From the NCBI GenBank assembly GCA_045402695.1, contig JAWPNA010000113.1, positions 1 through 5,865 of the forward strand: 5,865 nucleotides of DNA. Reading direction: 5' to 3'. The notes under the pieces are model-generated. The model was not told the origin of the DNA. It saw only the letters and a list, made by a program, of their open reading frames with translations, and searched no databases. Of the stretch, positions 1-5,787 are shown in pieces. Both the position numbers and the translations under genes were made by a program. Each line of letters begins with the position of its first letter. The stretch's first letter is position 1. Source of the DNA: JAWPNA01 sp045402695 (lineage in GTDB: Bacteria > Acidobacteriota > Polarisedimenticolia > JACPZX01 > DASXTC01).

Positions 1-1
1 G

Positions 2-670
2 GCGGGCGCCCTGGCGTGGAAACTGGTGCGTGACGCGCGCGGGCCGGATCCGATGGCGCCATTCCTGGCGGCCGGCTGCCTGGCGTTCCTCATCCACAAC
101 CTCGCCGACTTCACCGTCTATGTGCCCACCGTCGGCATCGCGTTCTTCTCATTGGCGGGGCTGGCCATGGGCAGCGGGAGAGCCGGCGCGCGGGGCTCCG
201 TCGTGTGGCGTGCCGTCCTGGGGGCCGGCGCCCTGTGCCTGGCCCTCTTCTCGCTGACCGTGACGCGCGCCGGCGTGAAGCTTGGTACCGCGCGAGATCT
301 GGTGGACTCGGGCGAGCAACGCTCCGCGCTGGCGCCGTCTGTAGAAGCCGTCCGTCTCGACCCTCTCGACCCCGATGCGCGATCGTTTCTCTCGCACCTC
401 TTGCTGGAGCTGGCCCGCGGAGATCCCGCCTTGCCGCTTGCGGCGTCGCCGCTGCTGTCGCGGGCGGAGGCAGAGGCGCGGCGTGCCATCGAGCTGGATC
501 CTCGCACGCCTCATCACTGGCACCATCTGGGCCAGGTGCTGCTCGCGCGCGGCGATCCTCAGGGGGCCTACCTGGCCCTCGATCGCGCGGTCACGCTGTA
601 CCCGATCCAGATCGAGTACCGCGAGGATCGAGATGCGGTGGGTACCGCTCTGTCGGGGGGCGCCCGGTGA
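2..670 (+). CDS. O-antigen ligase/polymerase-like membrane protein with TPR tail, 5'-truncated
   Basis: The frame is open to the left edge, so the start lies outside the window; the GTG at 26 is internal. The 222 visible residues show a membrane segment ending in LIHNLADF (about residues 18-36), a second at about 39-58 and a third at about 67-88. From about residue 97 to 215 there is an Ala/Leu-rich helical region with TPR-like units; the clearest ends in AIELDPRTPHHWHHLG followed by a GDPQGAYLALDRAV helix. The HNLxDF...VP motif is typical of the last membrane helices of Wzy_C/O-antigen ligase-like proteins, which join or polymerise lipid-linked glycans on the outer face of the inner membrane. 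The next gene has the same order, with VDIPFDVP at the equivalent place, so the two look like tandem paralogues. The stop overlaps the next start by four bases (GTGA), implying one operon. The exact substrate cannot be told, and the catalytic part is missing from view. Confidence 0.75.
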   Translation, partial: AGALAWKLVRDARGPDPMAPFLAAGCLAFLIHNLADFTVYVPTVGIAFFSLAGLAMGSGRAGARGSVVWRAVLGAGALCLALFSLTVTRAGVKLGTARDLVDSGEQRSALAPSVEAVRLDPLDPDARSFLSHLLLELARGDPALPLAASPLLSRAEAEARRAIELDPRTPHHWHHLGQVLLARGDPQGAYLALDRAVTLYPIQIEYREDRDAVGTALSGGAR

Positions 671-2646
671 AGGCGCGGGCCTTGTGGCTGCTCGCGTCAG
701 CCGTGCTCCTGGCGCTGGTCGTGTTTCTCCCGTGGCGGCAGGGCGGCGCCGATCCGCTCGGCCTCTTCGTGACGCACACGCTGGTGTTTGCCCTGCTGGG
801 CCTGGCCATCACCGCGCGGATGGGTGAGGGTGCCATCGTGCTGAAGGCTGGGTGGGAGGCAGCCGCCGGCCTGTGTCTGCTGGCCGTCAGCCTCGCGTCA
901 TTCCCGCACGTGGATTACCTCTTTGGGTCGTTTCTCTCGGTGTGGAATCTGACCATCGCGGTCCTCCTGGCCGGGGTGATGATGGTGATCGGGGACCGCG
1001 CGTGGAAGGCCACCGCGTGGGCCGCCGCCATCGTCGGCGCGGGGCAGGCCTTGTGCGTCTTCGTGATGACGGCCCCACTCAATCTGACCCCCTCCGCAAC
1101 CTTCGCCAACGCCAACCAGCTCGCGGCCTACCTCATCATCGGCCTCTTCACCGCTCTGTCGATCGGTGTGGAGGCGATGCGCTCGGCCCGGGCGGGAACC
1201 GGGCCGCGAGGGTGGATGCCGGTCGCGGCGTCCTGCGCGCTGGCCGGGCTGGATCTTGCCGCGCTGCTGAGGCTGGGGGCTCGCGGGGCCCTGGCCTCGC
1301 TGATTGTCGTGGCCGCCCTGTGGGGGGTCGCGCTGGTGCCGAAAGAGCGCGGGCGACTGCGGGCGGGGCTGGCCGCCGCCTTGGCCGTGGTGGCCATCGC
1401 GGGCGCCGTCTCGATCGCGTCGCGGTTCTCCCGCATCGATGACCCGTACCTGTACGACCGCGCGCGCATCTGGCGCGCGGGCCTTGCCGCAGCGCTCGAC
1501 CATCCGGTTCTCGGCATGGGGCCGGGGATGTTCGAGAATCGCGGGTTCGCGTACAACTTTCCCCTGGAGCGCGAGACCTTCAGGTACTCCAAGACGCCCC
1601 GCTCCGCGCACAGCACCTATCTCCAGGCGTTCGTCGAGACGGGGACTATCGGGCTCATCGCGGTCGCCTTGCTGGTCACGTTGCTCGCGCGCCGCGCCTG
1701 GTCGCTGCGAGGCGGGCACGTGGGCCTCGGTCCCGCCGCGGCCGGCCCCGCGATGGCCCTGCTGGCCTGCCTGTTGCAGGCTGTGGTGGACATACCGTTC
1801 GATGTCCCGGCGGTGAGTCTCACGCTGATCGTTCTTGTCGTGCCTCTGATGCTTCCCGGCGCCGTGCACGAGGCACCGTTGTTCGTGGCGATCCCATCAG
1901 GGAGATCACCGTCTGGCCGCCTCGGGATCCTGGCGCTGGCCGTGGCGGTCGTCCCCGCGTACCTGGGCGGCGTCCTGGTCCCGTACGCCGCGCATCGTTG
2001 CTACGAAATGGGCCTGGAGGCCAGCCGGCCCGGAGCGCCGGATGAGTGCCTCTCGAACGCCATCCGGCTCAACCCGTACAACCCTCTCTATCTCGCCGTG
2101 CGGAGCGAGTTCGTGTGGCGCCAGGCGCGCGCGCTCGACCTGCCGTCGCTGGCCGCGGCGCACCACGATTTGATGGAGGCGCACCGTCTCGACCCGGGCA
2201 GACCGGAGTTTCTGAACAAGCTGGGGCGTCTGCACGCGCGCGCCTGCTTCGACATCAACGCCGACCCGGCGGCCCGCGCTCGCGCCGAGGAGTTCTTCCG
2301 TCGCGGCATCGCGCTGGGTGGAAAGGACCCTCGCCCACATCTCGAGCTGGCGAGCTTTCTGGAGGCGGAAGGCAAGGGTGCCGAGGCCATCCTGGAGATC
2401 CGCGAGGCCCTGGGGCTGGAGCCCAACTTCCTCGGGGCGCATCTGGCCCTGGCGCGCGCGCTGCTGGACGCGGGGCGCGGGAGCGAGGCGGTGCAGGCGC
2501 TGCAGCGCCTGGAGGAGCTGCGGTGGAAGCTCGAGCGCTACGCTCCCAAGAACGGCTACGAGGATGATCTGCTGCACCTCGACGGGCCGGCGCTCGCGGA
2601 GCTGGAATCGCGGCTGCTGGGTGCGGCGAGCCGGGGTGATGATTGA
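667..2646 (+). CDS. O-antigen ligase family protein with C-terminal TPRs
   Basis: This is a 659-residue polytopic membrane protein, probably a glycan ligase or polymerase acting at the periplasmic face of the inner membrane. About 12 hydrophobic segments run from residue 5 to 442. Family signatures are FANANQLAAYL near residue 144 (the NxNxxAxYL-type motif), GARGALASL with R206, RARIWRAGL at 265 followed by HPVLGMGPGMF, and SAHSTYLQAFVETG at 313-326 with H315. The last is the conserved loop His and following Glu region of Wzy_C proteins. Residues about 455-620 form TPR-like helices, for example FFRRGIALGG and AILEIREALGLEPN. The GTG at 667 is chosen because it overlaps the previous stop as GTGA and begins with a credible membrane helix. 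The same frame stays open back to 205, but that part reads as a shadow of the first gene. Only a weak G-run (655-660) serves as ribosome binding site, which fits translational coupling. It could be a Wzy polymerase, WaaL ligase or PglL-type O-oligosaccharyltransferase; sequence alone does not separate them. Confidence 0.85.
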   Translation: MKARALWLLASAVLLALVVFLPWRQGGADPLGLFVTHTLVFALLGLAITARMGEGAIVLKAGWEAAAGLCLLAVSLASFPHVDYLFGSFLSVWNLTIAVLLAGVMMVIGDRAWKATAWAAAIVGAGQALCVFVMTAPLNLTPSATFANANQLAAYLIIGLFTALSIGVEAMRSARAGTGPRGWMPVAASCALAGLDLAALLRLGARGALASLIVVAALWGVALVPKERGRLRAGLAAALAVVAIAGAVSIASRFSRIDDPYLYDRARIWRAGLAAALDHPVLGMGPGMFENRGFAYNFPLERETFRYSKTPRSAHSTYLQAFVETGTIGLIAVALLVTLLARRAWSLRGGHVGLGPAAAGPAMALLACLLQAVVDIPFDVPAVSLTLIVLVVPLMLPGAVHEAPLFVAIPSGRSPSGRLGILALAVAVVPAYLGGVLVPYAAHRCYEMGLEASRPGAPDECLSNAIRLNPYNPLYLAVRSEFVWRQARALDLPSLAAAHHDLMEAHRLDPGRPEFLNKLGRLHARACFDINADPAARARAEEFFRRGIALGGKDPRPHLELASFLEAEGKGAEAILEIREALGLEPNFLGAHLALARALLDAGRGSEAVQALQRLEELRWKLERYAPKNGYEDDLLHLDGPALAELESRLLGAASRGDD

Positions 2647-2661
2647 GATGAAGCGCGGAGG

Positions 2662-2940
2662 TTACTCCTCTTCGCCCTCGTCCTCGGGCTTGCGCGCATG
2701 TCGAGGGGGCGCGGGCACCGCCGGGATCTTGCCCATCACTTCATCGAAAGCCTTCTTCAGAGGATCCTTCCTCCTCGGGCTCTTGCCGTGCCTATACGGA
2801 TGCTCGCCCATGCAGGTGTGGCACCGGACCTTAAGGATCTTCTCGTCTAAGAGAGCCATGACGCCGTGGTTCATGATCAGCTTGCACCGCGAGCAGTAGT
2901 CATCCACCGTGTCGCCGAGCCTGACGCGTCGCCCTTCCAT
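2662..2940 (-). CDS. Small CxxC/CxxC probable zinc-ribbon protein, function unknown
   Basis: This is a 92-residue soluble protein. Cys16-x2-Cys19 and Cys40-x2-Cys43 are 20 residues apart, the spacing of a zinc ribbon. His25, His41 and His47 lie near them, and CHTCMGEHPYR resembles the second knuckle of small uncharacterised zinc-ribbon proteins seen in Deltaproteobacteria and Acidobacteria (recalled, not searched). After residue 50 comes a basic stretch (RHGKSPRRK), a short helix-like part (DPLKKAFDEVMGKI), a Pro/Ala-rich linker and an acidic tail (EDEGEEE). The ATG at 2940 is preferred over the adjacent upstream TTG (2943) because GGAGGG lies five bases before the ATG and only two before the TTG. 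It is convergent with the ligase gene, with just 15 bases between the stops, and divergent from the aminotransferase, so it is its own transcription unit. Nucleic-acid binding is possible but is inference only. Confidence 0.7.
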   Translation of the reverse strand: MEGRRVRLGDTVDDYCSRCKLIMNHGVMALLDEKILKVRCHTCMGEHPYRHGKSPRRKDPLKKAFDEVMGKIPAVPAPPRHARKPEDEGEEE

Positions 2941-2945
2941 CAACG

Positions 2946-2951
2946 CCCTCC
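2946..2951 (-). promoter_or_regulatory. Shine-Dalgarno GGAGGG of the zinc-ribbon gene
   Basis: On the minus strand GGAGGG is followed by CG, then TTG and ATG. The spacing is five bases to the ATG at 2940 and two bases to the TTG at 2943. It therefore decides the start in favour of the ATG. Confidence 0.6.
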
Positions 2952-3050
2952 GTCTGAGTTGCGCGGCCCATGCCTGCGCTGCCTGACGGGTGGATGTTAG
3001 TGCTTCGCGCGGCGGGGGAGAAGAGGAGGACCTTCATGCATCGTGCGGGC

Positions 3051-3083
3051 TCGACAGGACGCGCGCGGGGCGTATGTTATAGT
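3051..3083 (+). promoter_or_regulatory. Possible sigma70-type promoter of the aminotransferase gene
   Basis: TCGACA (3051-3056, one mismatch to TTGACA) is followed after 16 bases by TATGTT (3073-3078, four of six matches to TATAAT). An overlapping TATAGT lies at 3078-3083, but its spacing to the same -35 would be 21 bases. This is one of the few AT-rich spots in a GC-rich region and sits 55-85 bases before the start codon. It is a prediction by eye; the sigma factor preference of this organism is unknown. Confidence 0.35.
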
Positions 3084-3124
3084 GGCGCTCGTCGCGCGAC
3101 CAAGTACCGTCTGCTCAACGATAT

Positions 3125-3129
3125 AGGAG
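3125..3129 (+). promoter_or_regulatory. Shine-Dalgarno AGGAG of the aminotransferase gene
   Basis: AGGAG lies seven bases before the GTG at 3137. This favours the GTG over the in-frame ATG at 3155, which has no comparable site in front of it. Confidence 0.65.
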
Positions 3130-3136
3130 ATCCGGG

Positions 3137-4345
3137 GTGAAGTCCGAGCCCGCAATGTCACGCTCTCCGGCGGCGTCCCCGGCGCCCGTGCGCAAGGAGT
3201 TCCTCATCTTCGGGAGCCCGGCGCTGGAGGAGGCGGAGATCCAGGAAGTCGTGGCGACGCTGCGGTCGGGCTGGATCGGGACCGGTCCGCGCGTGGGCCG
3301 CTTCGAGGAGGCCTTCGCCGCCTACATCGGGGCGCGGCACGCGCTGGCGCTCAACTCGTGCACGGCGGCGCTGCACCTCTCGATGATCGCGGCCGGAGTC
3401 GGGCCGGGAGACGAAGTCATCACCACGCCGATGACGTTCGCCGCCACCGCCAACGCCATCGTCCACACCGGCGCTACGCCCGTGTTCGTGGACGTGGAGC
3501 GCGCGACGCAGAACCTCGACCCCGCACTGCTTGCGGCCGCCATCACGCCTCGCACGCGCGCCATCCTCCCCGTGCACATGGCGGGACGGCCGTGCGACAT
3601 GGATCCCATCATGGAGTGCGCGCGAAAGCACGGACTGAAGGTGATCGAGGACGCGGCGCACGCCATCGAGGCAACCTATCACGGCCGGCACATCGGCACC
3701 ATCGGCGACGCCGCCTGCTTCTCCTTCTACGTGACCAAGAACCTCGTCACCGGTGAAGGCGGCATGGTGACCACCGGCAACGACGCGTGGGCCGAGAAGA
3801 TCCAGACCTACGGCCTGCACGGGATGTCCAAGGGAGCGTGGAAGAGGTACGGCGACGAAGGGTTCGTGCACTACCAGGTCCTTTATCCCGGCTTCAAGTA
3901 CAACATGACCGACATGCAGGCGGCCCTCGGCATCCACCAGCTCGCGCGCATCGAGGACTACGGCCGCCGCCGTCGCGAGATCTGGGGCCGGTACGACGCC
4001 GCCTTCGCCGCCCTGCCCGCCGAGCGTCCCGCCCGCGAGGCTCCCGGCACCGCCCACGCCCGGCACCTCTATACGCTCCTGGTGGACATCGAGCGGCTCG
4101 GCGTCGGTCGCGACGCCATCGTGGAGGAGCTGAAGCGCGAAGGGATCGGCACCGGCATCCACTTCATCTCTCTGCACCTGCACCCCTACTACCGCGACCG
4201 CTTCGGCTTTCCCCCCGAGCGCTTCCCGCACGCCCGATGGATCTCGGACAGGACCATTTCTCTTCCTCTCTCCGCACGACTGACCGACCAGGACGTCGAG
4301 GACGTCATCACCGCCGTGAGGAAGGTCCTGCTCAAGCACTGCTGA
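3137..4345 (+). CDS. DegT/DnrJ/EryC1/StrS family PLP-dependent sugar aminotransferase
   Basis: This 402-residue protein is full length for the family. It transfers an amino group, usually from glutamate, to a nucleotide-linked keto-sugar, making amino sugars for O-antigen, capsule or exopolysaccharide. Visible marks: GxWIGTGPRVGRFEEAFA near residues 45-60; NSCTAALHLS with N73-T76 in the PLP phosphate site; PMTFAATANAI with F101 likely stacking on PLP; PVHMAGRPCDMDPI; EDAAHA with D172 (pyridine nitrogen) and H175; FSFYVTKNLVTGEGG with K201 as the Schiff-base lysine; YPGFKYNMTDMQAALG; and the C-terminal TGIHFISLHLHPYY and SLPLSARLTDQDV motifs. The TYHGRHIG, LHGM and KYNMTD stretches resemble the ArnB/PseC-like branch, but the sugar substrate cannot be assigned. 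The first about 18 residues are a variable Ser/Pro/Ala-rich lead. The GTG start is backed by AGGAG seven bases upstream. Its location near the ligase-like genes supports a surface glycan role. No gene overlaps it, and intI follows after 146 bases on the same strand. Confidence 0.93.
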   Translation: MKSEPAMSRSPAASPAPVRKEFLIFGSPALEEAEIQEVVATLRSGWIGTGPRVGRFEEAFAAYIGARHALALNSCTAALHLSMIAAGVGPGDEVITTPMTFAATANAIVHTGATPVFVDVERATQNLDPALLAAAITPRTRAILPVHMAGRPCDMDPIMECARKHGLKVIEDAAHAIEATYHGRHIGTIGDAACFSFYVTKNLVTGEGGMVTTGNDAWAEKIQTYGLHGMSKGAWKRYGDEGFVHYQVLYPGFKYNMTDMQAALGIHQLARIEDYGRRRREIWGRYDAAFAALPAERPAREAPGTAHARHLYTLLVDIERLGVGRDAIVEELKREGIGTGIHFISLHLHPYYRDRFGFPPERFPHARWISDRTISLPLSARLTDQDVEDVITAVRKVLLKHC

Positions 4346-4396
4346 TCCGCCGCTGAATTGCGGAGCCGACACGCTCCACAATGAACCCACGGTGGC

Positions 4397-4426
4397 TTGC
4401 GCCGGCCCGGACGCCCGCGCTATAGT
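4397..4426 (+). promoter_or_regulatory. Possible sigma70-type promoter of intI
   Basis: TTGCGC (4397-4402, matches the TTG of a -35 box) is followed after 18 bases by TATAGT (4421-4426, five of six matches to TATAAT). A start of transcription near 4433 would give a leader of about 60 bases. The -10 is good for such GC-rich DNA; the -35 is weak. Confidence 0.4.
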
Positions 4427-4470
4427 TTCCGGCAACCGCGCTTCAACCTTGTCCGATCTCGACATCGGCG

Positions 4471-4484
4471 CTTCTTCAGAAGGA
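4471..4484 (+). promoter_or_regulatory. intI ribosome binding site within a small hairpin
   Basis: AGAAGGA (4478-4484) lies seven bases before the GTG at 4492 and fixes that start. CTTCT (4471-4475) is the exact complement of AGAAG (4478-4482), so a short hairpin (CTTC/GAAG with loop TTCA) could cover part of the ribosome binding site. Its stability alone would be low. Confidence 0.5.
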
Positions 4485-4491
4485 TCCGCGC

Positions 4492-5553
4492 GTGAATGCC
4501 TCGTCGATGGCAGCGGATTTCTCATACAATTCCCCATCACCGCACCGCGCGCAGGGCGGTTGCCTTCTGAGGGAGTCGGCTCCGCCGCCCCCGACCAAGC
4601 CCAGACTCCTGGACCGCGTAAGGGATGCGATCCAGGTGCGCCACTACAGCTCCCGGACCGAGCAGGCCTACATCGGGTGGATCAAGAGGTTCATATTCTT
4701 TCACGGCAAACGGCACCCGGCCGAGATGGGCGAAGTGGAGATCACGCAGTTCCTCTCGAACCTGGCCACGAACCGGGGCGTCAGCGCCTCGACTCAGAAC
4801 CAGGCCTTGAGCGCCCTCCTGTTCTTGTACAGGGATGTGTTACACGAGAAAATCGGCTGGCTCGATCAAGTGGTCCGTGCCAAGGGGCCGCGGCGGCTGC
4901 CGGTGGTCCTGACCAAGTCGGAGGTCATGGCCATCCTCAATCACATGGAAGGAACAAAATGGCTGATGGCCGGCCTTCTGTATGGTTCGGGTCTTCGCCT
5001 CCTGGAGTGTCTCCGTCTCAGGGTAAAGGACGTTGACCTGTCGCGCAACGAAATCGTGGTTCGAGGCGGCAAGGGCGACAAGGACAGACGGACCATGCTC
5101 GCCGAGATGGTGAGGAGACCCCTGGCGCGCCACCTCGAGAAACTCAGAGGCAGGTACGAGCGTGACCGCGACGGAGGCGTGGGGCGCGTGACGCTACCCG
5201 CCGCCTTGGAGAGGAAGTACCCCAATGCCAGCCGCGAGTGGGCTTGGTGGTACCTCTTCCCCGCCTCCACGCTGTGGCGCGACCCGCGAACCGGACTGCT
5301 CCGCCGCCACCACATCCACGAGTCGGCGCTGCAGCGCAGCGTGAGGGAGGCCGTCCGGCGGGCAGGCATCACCAAGCCTGCGAGCTGCCACACCTTCAGG
5401 CACTCATTCGCCACCCACCTTCTTGAGGGTGGATATGACATTCGGACGGTCCAGGAATTGTTGGGGCACAGAGACGTCAGCACGACGCAGATCTACACGC
5501 ATGTGCTGAACAAGGGTGGCCGAGGAGTGCGCAGCCCGCTGGACACGGAATGA
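4492..5553 (+). CDS. intI: Integron integrase (IntI-family tyrosine recombinase)
   Basis: This 353-residue site-specific recombinase would join attC and attI sites through a 3'-phosphotyrosine intermediate. Residues 36 to about 130 form the SAM-like core-binding domain (HYSSRTEQAYIGWI, QNQALSALLFLYRDVL), then RRLPVVLT leads into the catalytic domain. The catalytic set is complete: R169 (GSGLR), K194 (GGKGDKDR), H300 and R303 (CHTFRHS), H326 (LLGHRD) and Y335 (TTQIYTH). The intervals from R169 (25, 131, 134, 157, 166) equal those of IntI1 (R146, K171, H277, R280, H303, Y312). The family-specific insertion is present at 236-259 (LPAALERKYPN, WAWWYLFPAS), which separates IntI from XerC/XerD, and the end GGRGVRSPLD is typical. 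IntI1 has 337 residues; the excess is mostly a 35-residue Ser/Pro-rich lead that shows no family similarity. GTG at 4492 has AGAAGGA seven bases upstream; ATG at 4507 is the alternative. GC looks lower than in the polysaccharide genes, which suggests separate acquisition. No attC-like cassette array is visible. Confidence 0.95.
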   Translation: MNASSMAADFSYNSPSPHRAQGGCLLRESAPPPPTKPRLLDRVRDAIQVRHYSSRTEQAYIGWIKRFIFFHGKRHPAEMGEVEITQFLSNLATNRGVSASTQNQALSALLFLYRDVLHEKIGWLDQVVRAKGPRRLPVVLTKSEVMAILNHMEGTKWLMAGLLYGSGLRLLECLRLRVKDVDLSRNEIVVRGGKGDKDRRTMLAEMVRRPLARHLEKLRGRYERDRDGGVGRVTLPAALERKYPNASREWAWWYLFPASTLWRDPRTGLLRRHHIHESALQRSVREAVRRAGITKPASCHTFRHSFATHLLEGGYDIRTVQELLGHRDVSTTQIYTHVLNKGGRGVRSPLDTE

Positions 5554-5566
5554 GGAGATGTGGGAG

Positions 5567-5629
5567 GCGTGGGAGCCGGCGGGATACGATGCGCATTTCG
5601 CAGTGCGAAATGGAGGTGGGCTCCCACGC
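5567..5629. repeat. 11-bp perfect inverted repeat enclosing an inner palindrome
   Basis: GCGTGGGAGCC (5567-5577) is matched exactly by GGCTCCCACGC (5619-5629) across 41 bases. Those 41 bases contain a second perfect dyad (5594-5612), so single-stranded DNA or RNA could form a long two-part hairpin with an asymmetric internal loop of 16 and 6 bases. The left arm also overlaps a tandem pair GTGGGAGGC/GTGGGAGCC (5560-5577). It begins 14 bases after the intI stop. It is in the size range of attC hairpins but lacks the core boxes. Confidence 0.85.
5594..5612. repeat. Perfect 19-bp palindrome CATTTCGCA-G-TGCGAAATG
   Basis: Nine-base arms with a single central G. A dyad this short and perfect is the usual form of an operator for a dimeric helix-turn-helix regulator, but it also forms the tip of the larger hairpin (eight pairs with an AGT loop). 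No regulator gene is present in the window. Confidence 0.85.
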
Positions 5630-5661
5630 GAGGAAGCCGATGATCTGGCGTTTCAACAACA

Positions 5662-5688
5662 TGGGCCTCGTGACGCGAGGGCGGCCCA
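5662..5688. repeat. Hairpin TGGGCCTCG / CGAGG-GCGG-CCCA
   Basis: CCTCG (5666-5670) pairs with CGAGG (5676-5680) around the loop TGACG. After a four-base GCGG bulge, CCCA (5685-5688) pairs with TGGG (5662-5665). The nine pairs are mostly GC. No T-run follows, so it is not a standard intrinsic terminator, although it could still help end the intI transcript. Confidence 0.6.
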
Positions 5689-5755
5689 GCCGTCATTCTC
5701 CGCGCCGTTCACCTTGCGATTTTTCGGACGTCGACTTGTAGTTAGAAGAAACAGG

Positions 5756-5787
5756 TCACCAGAGGTTTGAACCACATGGGTTGGTGA
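5756..5787. repeat. Inverted repeat TCACCA ... TGGTGA
   Basis: TCACCA (5756-5761) and TGGTGA (5782-5787) are exact complements with 20 bases between them. An inner AACC/GGTT pairing (5770-5773 with 5779-5782) competes with it, overlapping at T5782. Six-base arms at this distance can occur by chance; it is listed because it continues the series downstream of intI. Confidence 0.4.

Larger units (their letters stand above)
2952..3136. other. Divergent intergenic region between zinc-ribbon gene and aminotransferase
   Basis: About 185 bases without a gene. It must hold the promoters for both flanking genes, which face away from each other. I see the possible + strand promoter listed separately and a good ribosome binding site before the aminotransferase. 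For the minus strand only a weak TAACAT (-10-like, complement of 2994-2999) is visible, with no convincing -35 box. There is no strong palindrome or RNA gene. Confidence 0.5.
4346..4491. other. Intergenic spacer and leader upstream of intI
   Basis: The 146 bases hold a short TCCGC/GCGGA hairpin right after the aminotransferase stop (4346-4364, nine-base loop, no T-run, so not a convincing terminator), a possible promoter at 4397-4426, a CCGAT/ATCGG hairpin (4453-4468, six-base loop) and the intI ribosome binding site. In classical integrons attI lies here, but I see no GTTRRRY core; the nearest is CTTCAAC at 4441-4447, which misses the RYYYAAC consensus at one base. No LexA-type box is evident. 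Confidence 0.5.

Noticed and set aside
205..666. The ligase frame is open upstream to 205, giving a possible 813-residue protein.
   Set aside because: This part overlaps the first gene in another frame, is Arg/Pro/Gly-rich and lacks family features. The GTG at 667 overlaps the previous stop and starts a membrane helix.
4346..4364. TCCGC/GCGGA hairpin after the aminotransferase stop as a terminator.
   Set aside because: Only five pairs with a nine-base loop and no T-run.
3158..4540. Long minus-strand open frame (460 codons) over the aminotransferase gene.
   Set aside because: It is an antisense shadow typical of GC-rich coding DNA: low-complexity His/Gly/Arg-rich product with no motif, while the + strand frame carries every PLP-enzyme signature.
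5651..5747. Possible attC: TTTCAAC at 5651 with GTTAGAA at 5741, 97 bases apart, around a hairpin.
   Set aside because: Both boxes break the RYYYAAC/GTTRRRY consensus and they are not complementary to each other, so a canonical attC is not supported.
5762..5775. GGTTTGAACC resembles a tRNA T-arm.
   Set aside because: It lacks the conserved C of TTC and the five-pair stem; no acceptor, D or anticodon arm fits around it.
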